DNA of 64,000 bases from Odobenus rosmarus divergens (GCF_000321225.1 NW_004450664.1:505975-569974); one strand, 5' to 3'. Shown: positions 21,311 to 33,501, counted from the first letter of the stretch. Made by a program: numbers and translations. The notes: a model not told the origin generated them from the letters alone.

Positions 21311-21699
21311 AAGTCATCAAAAGGCTTCCTTCTCCAGAAATACCCACTATCCTGATTTTTATGTTTATTATTTCTTTGAATGTTTTCATACCTTTACTAT
21401 TTGTGTAGCTGGAAATAAGGTACATTTTACAGTAGGCTAACACTGTACAGGCATCCTTCTGCAATTTGTTATCTTCTTGTTTGTGACCCCAGTTTCTGAA
21501 ATAGTGAATGGATAACTCTTGGTAAGTTCCTCAGAGAACCAAGTAAACTCTTCCATCTATTTATCTAGTACATTGCATGCTAGGAAAATTCAGTGTCTAT
21601 TAAAAACAAGAAAGAATACAATGTGTTTGGGATGAAATTGTGGGACCGTGCCTTATGGCTTGTTGCAAGATATCAAGTATCCCGGGGTCCCATCCACTA

Positions 21700-21795
21700 A
21701 AGGCCTGTCCCTCCTCTATCATTCTGACAAATGGAAATACCCTCAAGATGTCCAAATGCCTTCAGGGGCCAATCCCACCACGTTTGGGAGCCATA
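21700..21795. repeat. MER5-like hAT fragment
   Basis: CCTCAAGATGTCCAAATGCC followed by TTCAGGGGCCAATCCCACC matches the end of a MER5-type nonautonomous hAT transposon. One terminus is kept in decayed form (GTTTGGGAGCCAT). Confidence 0.55.
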
Positions 21796-22519
21796 CCTCT
21801 GTGTGAAATTGCTGGGTGAAGCATGAGCTCACCTCAACTCCACTGGATGCAGCCAAGGCTGCATGAATGCATGAGTGAATGAGGGCAAGCACACCAATGG
21901 TGCACGGTTAGCCATCGGAATGTTTGCCTGGGCCTGGGTTAGTGTGTGCCCAGAAAGTGCACTGGGCAGTTTGGGGACAGCCTCGGTCCTCTGGACACAA
22001 CGACCTCTGGTGGACAGGGAGGGAGGGAGCTCCTTTAGCCAGAATCTGCGCCCTTCTAAGGGCGGGGGGGGGGGGGAGGGAAGGACTGTCTGTGGATCAG
22101 CGGGGTCCTGAACCTCCTCGGGAGAAGGAGTGAAATCTTCCTGGGGTTTGCTCAGTGCCAAGCCCCACCGCCTGGGGTTCCGGCTGCTCCCTGTTTCAGG
22201 TCTACTTCTAGGAGACAGAACACATCTCCCTCCCAGAAGAGGGGCCAGAGGTCTCCAGTGGAGGGGGCGCGTATCGGATTAGGGTAGGGAAGGAAAAGGT
22301 GGGAGTGCCAAAGCTGAACGTTTGGGTTCTGGGAGACGTCCCCTTGGCCCCATCTCCCACCCGAGAATAAGCGGGCTTGGGGACGTGCGAGGCGCCGAAG
22401 CCTGACCCCTAGTGGTGGTTACAGTAACTACATCCCCAATTGCTGGGGGCGGGGCAGCGGTGTGGGGGGCGGGGCTTGGAATTACAATTCGTTCAACCGC
22501 AGGGACAGTAATTTCACAG

Positions 22520-22710
22520 TGTTTATACAGCCAGGGACCAACTAACACAACATATATTATGCCACTTAATTCCTTCAGCAATCTTCAGAGGCAGGTGTTA
22601 TTAACACTCCCACTTTGTAGAAAGGAAAAGTGAGACACAGGGTAAGTAACTGGCCCGAGGCCACAGAGCCAGTAAACAGTGGAGCTCCGATTTGAATGCG
22701 AAATCCGTGC
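22520..22710 (-). repeat. MIR element
   Basis: Antisense MIR: AGGCAGGTGTTATTAACACT, AAAAGTGAGACACAGGGTAA and GGCCACAGAGCCAGTAAACA follow the reversed consensus. Confidence 0.85.
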
Positions 22711-23020
22711 CCTTACCCTCAAAGAGATTACAGTTCGTACATTCTCCCAGCATTCTGCTGTTTTCCCGTATAGCTCGTCTGTTCCTGTCCTTGTTTCAGA
22801 CCTTCCTCCTCCAGCTCCCCTCCTTCACCCCAGTCTTCAGCATTTCCTCATCTCATGACTCAAAGGCTGAAGATATGCCCACGTCGAGAAATCCATCCAA
22901 GCAGTAAACAGAGAGCAAATAAAGAATTATGAAAACACATTTAAGTGACATGAATGGAAGGCTGATAATTCCAACATATACTAAAGGACATTCCAGAAAA
23001 GCACCAGCAAGAGCGGCAGA

Positions 23021-23213
23021 GGGGCACCCAGCTCAGTTGGTTAAGCATCTGCCTTCGGCTCGGGTCATGATCTCAGGGTTCTGGGCTCGAGTCTCGCATC
23101 GGGCTCCCTGCTCAGCGGGGAGCCTGCTTCTCCCTCTCCCTCTGCCCCTCCCCCTGCTCGTTCTCTCTCGCACGTGCTCTCTCTCTCTCTCTCAATAAAT
23201 AAAAATCTTTAAA
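23021..23213 (+). mobile_element. SINEC (upstream of a tandem pair)
   Basis: The head is truncated internally (GGGGCACCCAGCTCAGTTGG). Full core, long CT run and an AATAAATAAAAATCTTTAAA tail are present. It abuts a second, 5'-truncated SINEC. Confidence 0.92.
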
Positions 23214-23214
23214 T

Positions 23215-23362
23215 TGGTTTCGGCTCAGGTCAAGATCTCAGAGTGATGTGATCGAGCTCCGTGTCTGGCTCCCTGCTCAGCGGGGAGTCTGCTTGGGATT
23301 CTCTCTCTCCCTCTGCCCCTGCCCCCACCCCTCTCTCAAACAAATAAATAAGTCTTTAGAAA
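23215..23362 (+). mobile_element. 5'-truncated SINEC
   Basis: Begins at TGGTTTCGGCTCAGGTCAAG, so about 40 bases of the head are missing. It ends AACAAATAAATAAGTCTTTA. It could be the right-hand remainder of an element into which the preceding SINE inserted. Confidence 0.88.
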
Positions 23363-25064
23363 ACAAAAGAGCAGTAGTGAAGCCCTATTTGAGGAGGTAG
23401 TGCCTCAGAACTTTCAAGCATTGAAGGAGATCCTGAACTCTGAGAGTGCACTCTGAATACTGAGTACTGAGCAAGATAAATAAAAATAACTAGCACATCT
23501 AGACACACTGTGGTGGAGCTCCAGAACAGCAGTTAAAGGGCAGATCTTTGAAGATACCAAAGAGAAGAGCTGCGTCATCCTCCCCTGTCCCCCAGAGCAG
23601 GGCCCTTAGGTGTCCTCTGAGATTCCACAAGCCCCAGCCTGCAGGAAGGATGGCCCCACCGAGCCACACCGCCCTTGGATTGCCTCCTGGCCCTGAGCCT
23701 CAATCCCCTAATCTGGGAAAGGGGCAAGTAAAGTCTCTCCTCCACAGAACTACAGCAAGTAAGAGTGAGCAGTGTGTTGGGGGGGGGGCATGGCACCGAT
23801 TTGTTTCTTTACTTTTTCTTTTGATATTTAATACCTTCTCATTGTTTATTAATGACCACTCGTGACATACCTACATCCCTCTACGGTTCTGTAGTTACTC
23901 CATTTTACAGATGAGTAAGTTGAGTCCCAGACCCAGACCCAGGCAAACATTTTTTTTAGGGCCCCTGTCTATATATAATTTGCGACACCTGAAATCAGCA
24001 CCATGGCACCAATCTTGGGTGGCCCAGGCACAGGTCAGTGGAGGTTTGACTCCTCCTCAGCCCGTGTGCTTCCTCACACATGCCTGCTCGCTCGCTCTCC
24101 TCCATCATAACTGCGGGAGTGCGTGTCCTGACTTGTCTCCACCCCCTGCCCTCCCAGGGCCAGTGGACTCATTCCTTCAGTATTTCCAACCTAACACCTG
24201 AACAAAGGGACCCAGTCCAGTTCGCGTGGGGCCAAGTGGGGTCCCAACCCACTCCAGCAGGTCACAGGGCACAAACCACAAACATGGGTATGGGCTAGGG
24301 GCGGGGTGCTGGGGGGGGTGTGAAGGGCAATGGGGGGCAGAGGCCTGCGTCCTGGCTTCAGGCCCATGCTCCTTTCACCTGGTGTGAGTCTTGATGGCAG
24401 CAGAGAACTGGGGAGGGCGAGCCTGTCAGGTCAGTTGGGGGCAGAGGCAGAACAGGAAGAAGGAGGGTAGGTTATGGGGCACAGTCGGCTAATACTAGCG
24501 GGGGTCACGATTTCCGTAGCAGCATCACAGGATGAAAAGTTTGTGGAGTTCACATTTGGAGAGGGGTCTTGCTTTTGGAGCAAAACTATCTGCAGCAGGA
24601 GCTCCACCCCAGTGTGGGGAAAAGCTCTCCGCCCAGCGGGCAGAGGGCAGGCCTCAGGACCCCACCTACTGGCAGGAGCAGCGGAGGGAGGGTCAGGAAC
24701 TGTGGAAGAAGAAATCAGCACAGAGATTTGTGCCTTTCTAAGACTCTAGGGGGCGACAGCGCAAACCTGGCTGGTGGACCTTGGCTCCCGCCAGCTCTCA
24801 AGCACCCCCGAAGTTACCAGGCCCCGTCAAGCATCTGACTCACTGACACAGCACTTAAAATCCAGGTATAATTTGGGGTTCAATCACATTAGCAAGTGGC
24901 TGCACCTGCTACCTGTTAAAGAAAAATTGTGGGGGGGGAGAAACGTCTTAACATTGAAAAAACATATTTTTGGCTTAAAATTGGGAAATTTAAATTCTTG
25001 CAGCAGAACATCTTAATCCAACTCAAGAAACATGCATAATTGGGAACAACCAATTCGGTTCAAA

Positions 25065-25330
25065 TGCTTCTTCATTTTGCAGATGGGCAAAAAAGAGGTG
25101 AATCCAGGAATGTAGACTATCCCCCTGGTGGCAGAGCGAGGGTGAGAACGCGGGTCTCCGTCCTCAGGCAAGCAGTGCGAGATCTCTATTCCAGGGGCTG
25201 CCGAGGGGGGCTATAACCGAGCCAGTGTGGCCTCTGGTCCAAGGGCATTGGCATCATTTTGCACTTGTCAGAAATGCAAATTTTAGAGCTCTACCCCAGA
25301 CGGACAGAATCTGAATGTGCACTAAGTGCC
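25065..25330. repeat. MIR and MER5-like fragments
   Basis: An antisense MIR piece at 25,065-25,165 (CTTCATTTTGCAGATGGGCA) is followed by a MER5-like piece at 25,225-25,330 (GTCAGAAATGCAAATTTTAG AGC, CCCCAGACGGACAGAATCTG). Confidence 0.6.
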
Positions 25331-25494
25331 CCCCACCCCGCCCGCTTGGACGGCCGTCCATAGGTTCATGCATGGGTATACATATTATGCATTCGTGTGT
25401 ATGGGAATCATCTGGGGGTCGCGGTCAACTCTTAGAAAATGGGTTCTAGGCTTGGGTCTCAGGAATATGCTAGGAGACCCTTGTCAGGAGCGGT

Positions 25495-26345
25495 ACACTG
25501 AATGTATGTGCCCCCTCAAATCATATGCCGACAGCTGATCTGCAAGGTGCTGGTGTTGGGAGGTGCTTAGCTCATGAGGGTGGAGCTGTGATGAATGGGA
25601 CCAGAGTGCCCCCAGGAAAGAGCTCCCTGGCTCTTCCACCATGAGAGGACGAAGAAAGAAGACAGCTGTCTACGGACCAGGAAGCGCCTCTGACCAGACA
25701 CCAAATCTGCGTGCACCTTGATCTTGGACGTCCAGCCTTCGGACAATGAGAAATAACACCTTGCTCCAATCTCACTAGGCTGTGGCGTTCTGTCATGGTG
25801 GCCCCAATGGACTAGACAGCAGGTCACAACTCCGACCTTTAGTTTCCTCCTTTGTCAACAAGAGAGTTCTGGCCACGTGTCATTTGGGACGGCCAACTCG
25901 CTCAGGTTTGCCTGAAGTCCCACGTTGCAAGTTGTGCTCGAGTTTCCTTGGGCAGCCCCGGCAGAGAGCCACAGTCTGGGGGGTCCTCTCCCAGTCCTGG
26001 AGGCCAGAAGTCCAAAATCCAGATGTGGACAGCCTTGGTTCCTTTTTGGAGGCTTGGAGGGAGAGTCTGTTGCCCGTTTCTGCATTCTGGCTGTCTTTGC
26101 CCCCTGCCCACTCTGCCTCCATCACCGTATGGCCTCCTTCCCTGCGCGTCCTGGCTCTCTGGATCCAAATTTCTTCTTAGAAGGATGTCAGCCACTGGAC
26201 TGGGACCCACCTTGGTCCGGTATGACCTCACTTAACCTGATGACATCTGCAAAGACCTTATTTCCAAGTAAGGCCATGTTCACAGGTACCCGGGATTAGG
26301 ACTTCAATATAGCTTTTTGGAGGACACAGTTCAACCTACAGCGGC
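25495..26345. repeat. Ancient LTR-like (MaLR/ERVL-type) sequence
   Basis: The left part has the sense pattern GCTCATGAGGGTGGAGCTGT, CTTCCACCATGAGAGGACG, CGGACCAGGAAGCGCC and CTTGATCTTGGACGTCCAGC. The right part (25,800-26,345) resembles an antisense consensus ending CTGCAAAGACCTTATTTCCA AGTAAGG. Both are common ancient repeats I associate with MaLR-like LTRs. No intact retroviral frame is present. Confidence 0.55.
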
Positions 26346-26455
26346 CCCCTAGTCCCCGGCAGAGTGGGCGTTGGTCACACCCCCCCCCCACTCTGAGATC
26401 CTGCAGGCACGGGACTCCTGCCTGTCCCCCTTTATGTAGGTATCACGGCCTAAGC

Positions 26456-26635
26456 CAGCGGTTCTCAGAACATGGGTCCTGAACCACCACCAGCAGCCCT
26501 GGGTACTCAGTAGCAGTGAGGATGTCTCGGGCTCCAGCTTGGACCCCCAGAATCAGAAGCTCTGGGCTGAGGCCCCCGTATGTTTTAGCCAGCCCTTCAG
26601 GTGACTCCGAGGCAGGCCCGCGTTCGAGAACCACC
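26456..26635. repeat. MER5-type hAT element with terminal inverted repeats
   Basis: It starts CAGCGGTTCTCAGAACATGG and ends TCGAGAACCACC, an inverted terminal pair of MER5 type. It is about 180 bp, nonautonomous and non-coding. CCCCCAGAATCAGAAGCTCT in the middle fits the family. Confidence 0.72.
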
Positions 26636-27853
26636 CACCCGAGCTGGAGCTGCCCTCCCCAGGCTTCGCAGGGGAGCCAGCTGTGGACTTCAAACTCTTC
26701 CGAACACTTTACAACCTCCCATAATGCCCCAGTTACAGGCACAGAAAGGGTTGTGCCTCGGAATGATTTCAGTTATGGGATCCTAAAAATCGGCACGTCA
26801 GAGCTGAGGAATGTAAGCTTTCCGGCTGCTCCAGCTGTCACGGCCAGGCTAGCCCTCTGCGTCAGCCTTTTAGGGTAAAGTTCAGGACAGCACAACCCCA
26901 CAGCCGTGCCACATACTAAAGCCAGGGATTACGGTGTTGATTTACTTGGCTTCTTGGCTAATCTACAGTGATAGGGGCTGGAAGAGGGAATAAAAGGGTA
27001 AAGCCAAACCCTAGCAAGCCAGCGAGTCCTGCAGGACGTGCTCCCTCTGGAAGCAGGCAGCCGAGCAGGTCGTTTGGTTTTCGTACTATATCGAGAGGCC
27101 TGGGCCGTTCTTGGGCAGCAGAACTGGGTGAAAGGTCCTGATTGCTGAGGCCATAATAATTCCAGAATCTTTGGCTATTTCCTGAGAAACTTCATGCCTT
27201 AGAGATCTTAGCCAAGGCCGCTTCCTGGGCTTTAACAGAATATGGGAAGTGGAGGGGTCTTTGGAGCCCGTGTTTGGAAGGTGAACTGAGGTCCCCACTC
27301 CGCAGCTGAGGGAACAAGCTGTCTGCCCACAGACCAGGGCACTCTCCACGGCACCGAGACAGGGTCCGGCGGAGGCTGAGCTCCGTGGGTCCAGACAGGG
27401 GCCTTCGGTGGCAGACCTGCATTTCCCTGATGAGCCCGGCTGGAGACCCATGTGTTCTTGACAACCTGGGCCGGACTGGAATGAAATCTTTTTTTCGGAT
27501 TTGGTAAACTTGCGTGTCGAGGTCACTGGTGATTCTCCAACGTGGCTTTCTGCGTGTGCAGGCTGTGGGGATCCCGGAGTCACCCACGACACCCAGTGCT
27601 GCTGGCCACACATGGAAGCTTCAGAAACAGCGGGACCCGGGCAGCAGGTACAGGCCTCGGGCTGGCACGGGGGTGGCTCGCAATCCTCAGGACTATGATG
27701 CTGCATTCATTAGGGCTTTGGGGACAGCCAAGGTTTTCCGACTTGTGGCATGACAACAGTCCCTGGCCAATCAAGACCAGAGTGTCAGGGAGTTGCCCAA
27801 AGACACACATTAGCCGCAGAGCTGGGACCAGAAATGCTTTGTTCTGAGTCTTA

Positions 27854-28044
27854 CTATTTTTTTTTTTAAAGATTTATTTATTTCACACAGAGAGAGAAAG
27901 CACAAGCAGGGGGAGTGGCAGGCAGAGGGAGAAGCAGGCTCCCCGAGGAGCAGGGAGCCCGATGCGGAACTCGATCCCAGGACCCTGCGATCATGACCTG
28001 AGCTGAAGGCAGTTGCTTAACCAACTGAACCACCCAGGCGTCCC
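27854..28044 (-). mobile_element. SINEC
   Basis: Minus-strand copy from the poly(T) and AAAGATTTATTTATTTCAC to ACCACCCAGGCGTCCC. A target duplication TGTTCTGAGTCTTA lies at 27840-27853 and 28045-28058. Confidence 0.95.
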
Positions 28045-29539
28045 TGTTCTGAGTCTTAGTCCGAAGCTCCACTTAGGTGGGGTTCCTGGTGGGTACTGGG
28101 GTATTAGTACATACTAATGGACTAATTGCTAGGAGCTATCTCTGGGCCTCAGGTCCGGCCTCTGGAAACAGGGATGCTAAGTCCGCTCTCAGCTTTCCAG
28201 TTGTTAACTCCAGAGCAGACCGCCCGCCACGCTAGGGAAGTCATCAAAGGGACAGAAAGATCATCAGGATGGGTAACACATAAGTTCTGCTTAATGTAAA
28301 ACTTTGCCCTCTTGGGGAGGGGGAGGAGAGAGGGAATGGTTCCGGAGTCTCCAGAGTAATGCTTTGGGAGGCATCCTGGTTTCCCGCTGGTACAGCCTTC
28401 CCAGCAGGCCCTATTAATACGCACCAGAGTCTTGGTCCACTGGTTACCATGGCAGCCTGAGGCGTCGGGCAGGCATGTGCTCTGGAAATGCTGCAGGCAG
28501 GGCTGATGAGGCTCGGGCTGGGGGGCTCCACTCAGGCCGGCTGCAGCCCACAGGAGCCAGAGAGGCTTTCCTGGAGTCCAGGCCTCTCCAAGAACTGTTC
28601 AACCCTACTTCCATATCCACGATAACCGAAAAGGCAGCGGTGTATTCTGGGTCATCTGAATGACTTCCTGATGACCAAGTACTGCCGCCATCTGAGTTCC
28701 AGGCTGTTTGCACTGACCCTGGCAGACGGCACCATCCTACCTTCTTATGAGCCCATAAGGGGTAGGCTCAGGAAGTGAGTAGAGGCTGTCCCAGCGCCCT
28801 GTGTGGATGGTGGGGAATTTCAACCACACCCCAATGGACGTGGGCCAATTTCAAAGGAACCATCTAGAAGGCGGCCCACAGAAGGGCTCATCCACTCACC
28901 CGTTCCACTGCGCAGGCCCTGCAGGGACGTCACTGGGAACACTGCTGTAGGGACTTCTGAGAACACAGTGAGAACACCAGTAAGAACTGTCCCCCCCAAT
29001 TGACTTCTTCAGGATTCTGGACATTAAGTAAAGGCTTGCAACAACCAGGGGGTGTTTATTTAAGAAAAGCAACTGGTTCTCAGCCCCAGTGAGCCTTGGG
29101 GCATCATCACATGCCCTCTTGCCAGACCCTGACCCCAACTCCCAGGTGCCTTGCAAACCAGCAGCTGCAATTGGGAAAAACCAGCACTATGGCAGCCCTG
29201 GAAGGGTCAAGAGGGGGTTGGAGCTCTTTCAAAGCCCCGCATTCAGAAAACTCATTTGTCACATCCAGCAGTTCCCTGGAAAACCCCCACTGCAAGTCTT
29301 GGTTTTATTTGACCCGCCCGCTGTTTCCCATGGTGTCTTAAAAACAGTCGGCAGCCATTTATTTGACATTGGGGCCAACAGCAAGCTAACAAAACAGCCT
29401 AAAAAAAAAGAAGAATGTTGGAGAAGGTGGTGTCCAAGGGGGCTCTGAAAAGGCAGCAGGCTCCTGGGAGCCCAGAACACCACACACGCGGCCTACACCT
29501 GCTCATGAGAAACCTCAACCAGAAGGGGTGGGGAAGGGC

Positions 29540-30005
29540 CAAGGGAGAAACACTCTGCACCCAGAACTCTACATCCAACAAGGCCTTCCGGGAAAGATGA
29601 AGAGCAACAAAACCTCCAGAGAATTCAGGGCTGGAAGACCTGCTCGCAAGAAATGCTGGAGGGAGTCTCGGGCTGGAACCAAGGTCACTGGATGACTACA
29701 GAGCACCAGGAAAGGTCGCTACACAGATAAGTACTTAAGACAGGATAAATGTATTTTTTGTAATTTCTTTCTATTTGATTTAAAAGATGACTTCATAAAG
29801 CAATAATAAATCTATTCACTTTATACAACATATAAAAATATAATTTGTAGGACAATACCACAAATGGGGACGAGGGCATGAGCTATATACAGGAGCCAAA
29901 TTTTTGTACACTATTGAAATGGTATTAAGCCGAACTGGATGGTTATGAATTAAGATGTTCATTATAATTCCTAGGGCAACCACTAAGAAAAATCATAAAA
30001 AAATA
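29540..30005 (+). repeat. L1-derived fragment (ancient)
   Basis: The ordered blocks CAGAACTCTACATCCAACAA, CTGCTCGCAAGAAATGCTGG, TTAAAAGATGACTTCATAAA GCAATAATAAA, AGCCAAATTTTTGTACACT and GGGCAACCACTAAGAAAAA follow an L1-like consensus known to me. All frames are broken. Confidence 0.62.
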
Positions 30006-30654
30006 CATGTCATGACAGACATGGCCGAGTAAACTAGTGCACTGGGCAATCTTTTTCAGCAGACCCCGTGCTCGGGGGCGCTGGGGAGTCAAGGTGCCTG
30101 GGACAGAGGGATCACTGCCTCCGCTCCCGGCGGATCTAGTCTGCGAACACACAGTGTGCACAAGGACCCACAGTGATGGAGCGCCACAGGTGCCGTACGG
30201 GGTGATAAAGCGTGAGGACTCAGACAGACTCGCGGAGACGAGCCCACGTGGTGGCCTGGGGAAGGGCGTTCTGGAGGGAGAAGAGCTTTTTGTCTGGGAA
30301 CCACCAAGGCCAAAAGGACCAGAGCACAGCCTCGGGGGCAGATGAGGTTAAGCACCAGCTCTATCTGGGCTTCAAGCATTGGAAGTTTGGATTTTGGCAT
30401 TATTATTACCAGAGAATTTTAAGAAGGAGTGACATGAAACAATTTGTTTTAAACAAGTTGACTTGGTCCACGACGTGAAGGGTTTGGAGGGTGTGCTACC
30501 TACCGCGGGAAGCCAGTATGCACCCGGGGTGGATTGCACGGGAGATGAGGAAGAGGGAGAGGATGGTGCCCCACTTTCTAGCTTTAGTATCTAGTGGACA
30601 CTGGTGTGATTTCCTGAACCAGGGTCTAGGGGAGGCCCAGGCTTCTGAGGAAAT

Positions 30655-31080
30655 CAAGTATTCAATTTTGACGTAACAGACCTGAGAGGTCGAAACATCG
30701 AAGACAAGAAAAGCCCACGGAGGTCAGGGGGGCAGGTGTGAGCTTTGAGGCCTTCGGGAAATGTGGTAGTAAATGTAGGGAACCAGGGAAGAGGGCGCAG
30801 GCAGGACAAGGGACCGCTGAGGTCTGGCAGAGAAGGAAACAGCAAAGGAGACTCATGCCCACAGTGCGCCAGAGGAGACCCGGAGAACATGGTTTCATGG
30901 AAGCCGGGAGAAGGCTTGCAGAGTCACCAGCCATGTGCAATGCTGCTGAAAGGTCAAGAAAGAAACCAGGAGGACCCATGGGTGAGCTGACAAGGAGGTG
31001 ATGAACAGTTTGGGCAAGAGCGCCGTGCCGTCAGTGGCATGGCTAAGACGTGGCGGTCTAGATATGGTAAGTGGCTGGAC
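30655..31080 (-). repeat. L2 (LINE-2) fragment
   Basis: Antisense of the L2 reverse-transcriptase region: the plus strand shows CAGCAAAGGAGACTCATGCC, AATGCTGCTGAAAGGTCAAG and GAGCTGACAAGGAGGTGATG, consistent with a diverged, frame-broken L2 copy. Confidence 0.6.
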
Positions 31081-31169
31081 AACCTAGTTTGAGCAAAATT
31101 CCATCACATTAATTTAAATTTATAATGTGATTTTATAATTTGTATTAACTGTGAGCTGCAGAAGAGTTT

Positions 31170-31361
31170 ATGTCAATAAAGATTTTATTTATTTATTTGA
31201 AAGTGTGCTCAAGTGGGGGGAGGAACAGAGTGGGAAAGACTCTCAAGAGTCCATGCTGAGCACAGAGCCCAACACAGGGCTTGATCTCACGACCCTGACA
31301 TCATGACCTGAACGGAAACCAAGAGTCAGACACTTAACCGACTGAGCCACCCAGGTGCCCC
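31170..31361 (-). mobile_element. SINEC (older form)
   Basis: Minus-strand copy with the older core (GGAAACCAAGAGTCAGACAC). It ends CCACCCAGGTGCCCC. Imperfect target duplications TGCAGAAGAGTTT and TGCAAAACAGTTT flank it. Confidence 0.92.
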
Positions 31362-32844
31362 TGCAAAACAGTTTTGAATACATACCTAGTTTTATATTTG
31401 TACGTTCTGTACTTCAATGAATCTAAGACCACATTTATATACCACTAAGAAAAACATTATCTTTCCAAACATGATGCTTTTTCATTGATCGGAAGACTCA
31501 TTTTTGATTTCAGAAATGTTAAAACATTAAGAAAAAAGGCCTAGGAGTGAGTGATTGAACACAGTGTTAAATAAAAAATTTCAGTCAAATCTGGCAGTTG
31601 CCAGAATTTCTTCAGAAGCTGGTATCACACGAACAGAGAAGATACACAATGGTATTGGTCCTTGACATTAACCAATTGCTGACACCTTTAAGACGGTTTC
31701 CTCATCTGTAAATAGGGCGGCTGGAAAGCAAACCAGAACATCAGCACACCACACGTACTACCAACCACCTCCTATCGGCACCTCAAGGGAATGAACTCCT
31801 CGTCACTTAAGTCTGGAGCTGCAGCACCACATTTGGAACACACAACACGCTCAGTCCATCCAGCAAGTCAGTCAACTGTCTGCGGATGGGATCAACGCAC
31901 TCGGGAGCAGGCCTGGCCTGGCCCTCTAGTATCTCCAAGGCTCAAGGTTGGATGCAAGCTCTGTAAGGGTGCAGGTTTCCCTGCTGTGTTCATGACACGC
32001 AGAACAGTCTCACTGTATGTTAACTGACATTTAAAGAAAAACTTGGAAAAAAGGAACAGTAACCATCGGAATGACTAGGTGAACAGCACCACATAAAGGA
32101 TGCCCAGACCATCTCCAGACAAGGCCCGGGTCCTCCAAGGATCACTTGGTGAGAGCTGGCTTCCAGCACAAACATGGTGTTCAAAGTTCCCATTTACACA
32201 GAAATTCTTTTCAGATGAAAAAGGCTGCCCGGGTGAAGTGGATCCAGATTTAACAAAGTCCCACACACAGAGGACCCATGTAGAACACAAGGCCTAAGAA
32301 TAAACCCTGTTAATGAGGATCAGTACTGTTGTCAAAGAAAATTTTTTTTGAGTATTTGTCGGCGATAACGTTTGCTTCACGGTCGGGACTGGCTCTGTGC
32401 ACCGTCACTGGGAAAGCGCCACTCAAGTGGGACTTAAAGAGTCGATGTGGCAGCCACTGAGCAAAGGAAACCCTCCTTTCTCCTTCCCGCTGGTCCTTGT
32501 GGAGTGGGAGGGGTCTGAAGGAGGTTCTCCAAGCCCCACCCCCAACACTTACTGGCAACATTCCCCGCCCTTGAAACGACTCAGTGTTGTGGGATCTGAA
32601 TCAGATCCTGTCTGCGGTGGACATCAAGCAAGGCCCAAGGAGAAACAGGAAGTGACTCTTAACTTCCCCTTGTCTTCAAGTGGCCTACGAGCAAGCAGCA
32701 GGGAAAGGAGAAGGCTCTGGCTCTGCTCGGTGCCCCCACGGCACGAAGGCCCCCACTCAAGGTGGGGGCTCCGAGGGTGCAGGGGAGAACAGTCACTACT
32801 GGGGACTAACTCTCCTCATAGACCCTCCGAGGCCACTCAGCAGC

Positions 32845-33020
32845 CGGGGTTGATCGAGAGCCAGCCCAGTCCTGGGCCTCTTCCCAACCGTCCCACGGCC
32901 CTGCTGTCCGGTGGGCCCGCCAGATGCCAGAGCCCCAGCGCCCCTGCGGTCAGCAGGCCGGCCCGCGGCCACCCCCACCCCCACCCCCAGCGGGGGCCCC
33001 CCAGCCGCCGAGGCAGGGAA
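32845..33020. promoter_or_regulatory. CpG- and G-rich block just past the RHEB poly(A) site
   Basis: CpG-dense sequence containing (CCCCCA)3 at 32971-32990. On the RHEB sense strand this reads GGGGGTGGGGGTGGGGGT, a strong G-quadruplex/MAZ-like run. It lies about 85-105 nt beyond the expected RHEB cleavage site, where it could promote polymerase pausing and termination. Function is inferred. Confidence 0.55.
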
Positions 33021-33074
33021 AGATTCCCTCAGTGGGACGTTTTCTTCTTTAAAGGCCACACCAAGTAGCTCGAG

Positions 33075-33501
33075 GGCTTAAGGTTTGCAGCTATTTTATT
33101 TACAAGTATACATTTAACACAATGAAATAAACACTGATATATCGAAGCCTAGTTAATAGTAGTGTAACAATATGTATCATTTTGATGATTACATTATTTT
33201 AAACAACAAACTACACTGAAAAATTAATGCCGATAAAATTCTTGGTCATAATATTATTAAGAAATACAATATATAAATTGAAAATATGATTGCTTAAAAT
33301 TTGAAAATGGAAGTGAACTCATTTGGACAGAGTCAGAGTTTAACATAATCTGAAAGGGGGGTGGGGCAGGAAAAAGCTCTGACCCAAATGAAATCTTTCA
33401 GGTTAACAGAAGGAAAAAGAAGCTGAGTTTATCTTAAAGGATAACGGGCAGTCTGCTTCTTCGGGCAGGATCGACTCCCAGTGTCCGGTTCTGCAGCAGG
33501 A
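33075..33501 (-). other. RHEB: RHEB 3' UTR
   Basis: AT-rich sequence between the RHEB stop codon and the first canonical poly(A) signal, about 425 nt. It contains no recognised repeat, which contrasts with the repeat-laden flanks. The end is inferred from the hexamer at 33095-33100; longer 3' ends are possible. Confidence 0.78.
33095..33100 (-). terminator. RHEB: RHEB poly(A) signal AATAAA
   Basis: Canonical AATAAA on the minus strand (GTAAATAAAATAGC), about 400 nt after the stop codon. Expected cleavage is near 33,075-33,082. Confidence 0.8.

Larger units (their letters stand above)
20770..21520 (-). repeat. L1-like fragment interrupted by nested SINEs
   Basis: CACCCATTACCCAGCTTTGT with ATTTTGCCATTTTTATGTCA on the left, and CTTCTCCAGAAATACCCACT on the right, resemble antisense L1 3' sequence. 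Two SINECs at 20,888-21,310 split it. Confidence 0.5.
17565..33070. other. Intergenic region between CRYGN and RHEB
   Basis: About 15.5 kb between the CRYGN promoter and the RHEB 3' end. It contains no coding gene that I can support. It holds the CRYGN CpG-rich flank, eight SINEC copies, L1-, L2-, MIR-, MER5-like and LTR-like fragments, and a CpG- and G-rich block near 32.85-33.02 kb. Unrecognised unique sequence lies at about 26.7-27.8 kb, 28.1-29.4 kb and 31.4-32.8 kb. Confidence 0.75.

Noticed and set aside
32397..33068. A 223-codon plus-strand frame beyond the RHEB 3' end
   Set aside because: It crosses the CpG/G-rich block and shows no family similarity. The left part looks like ordinary intergenic sequence.
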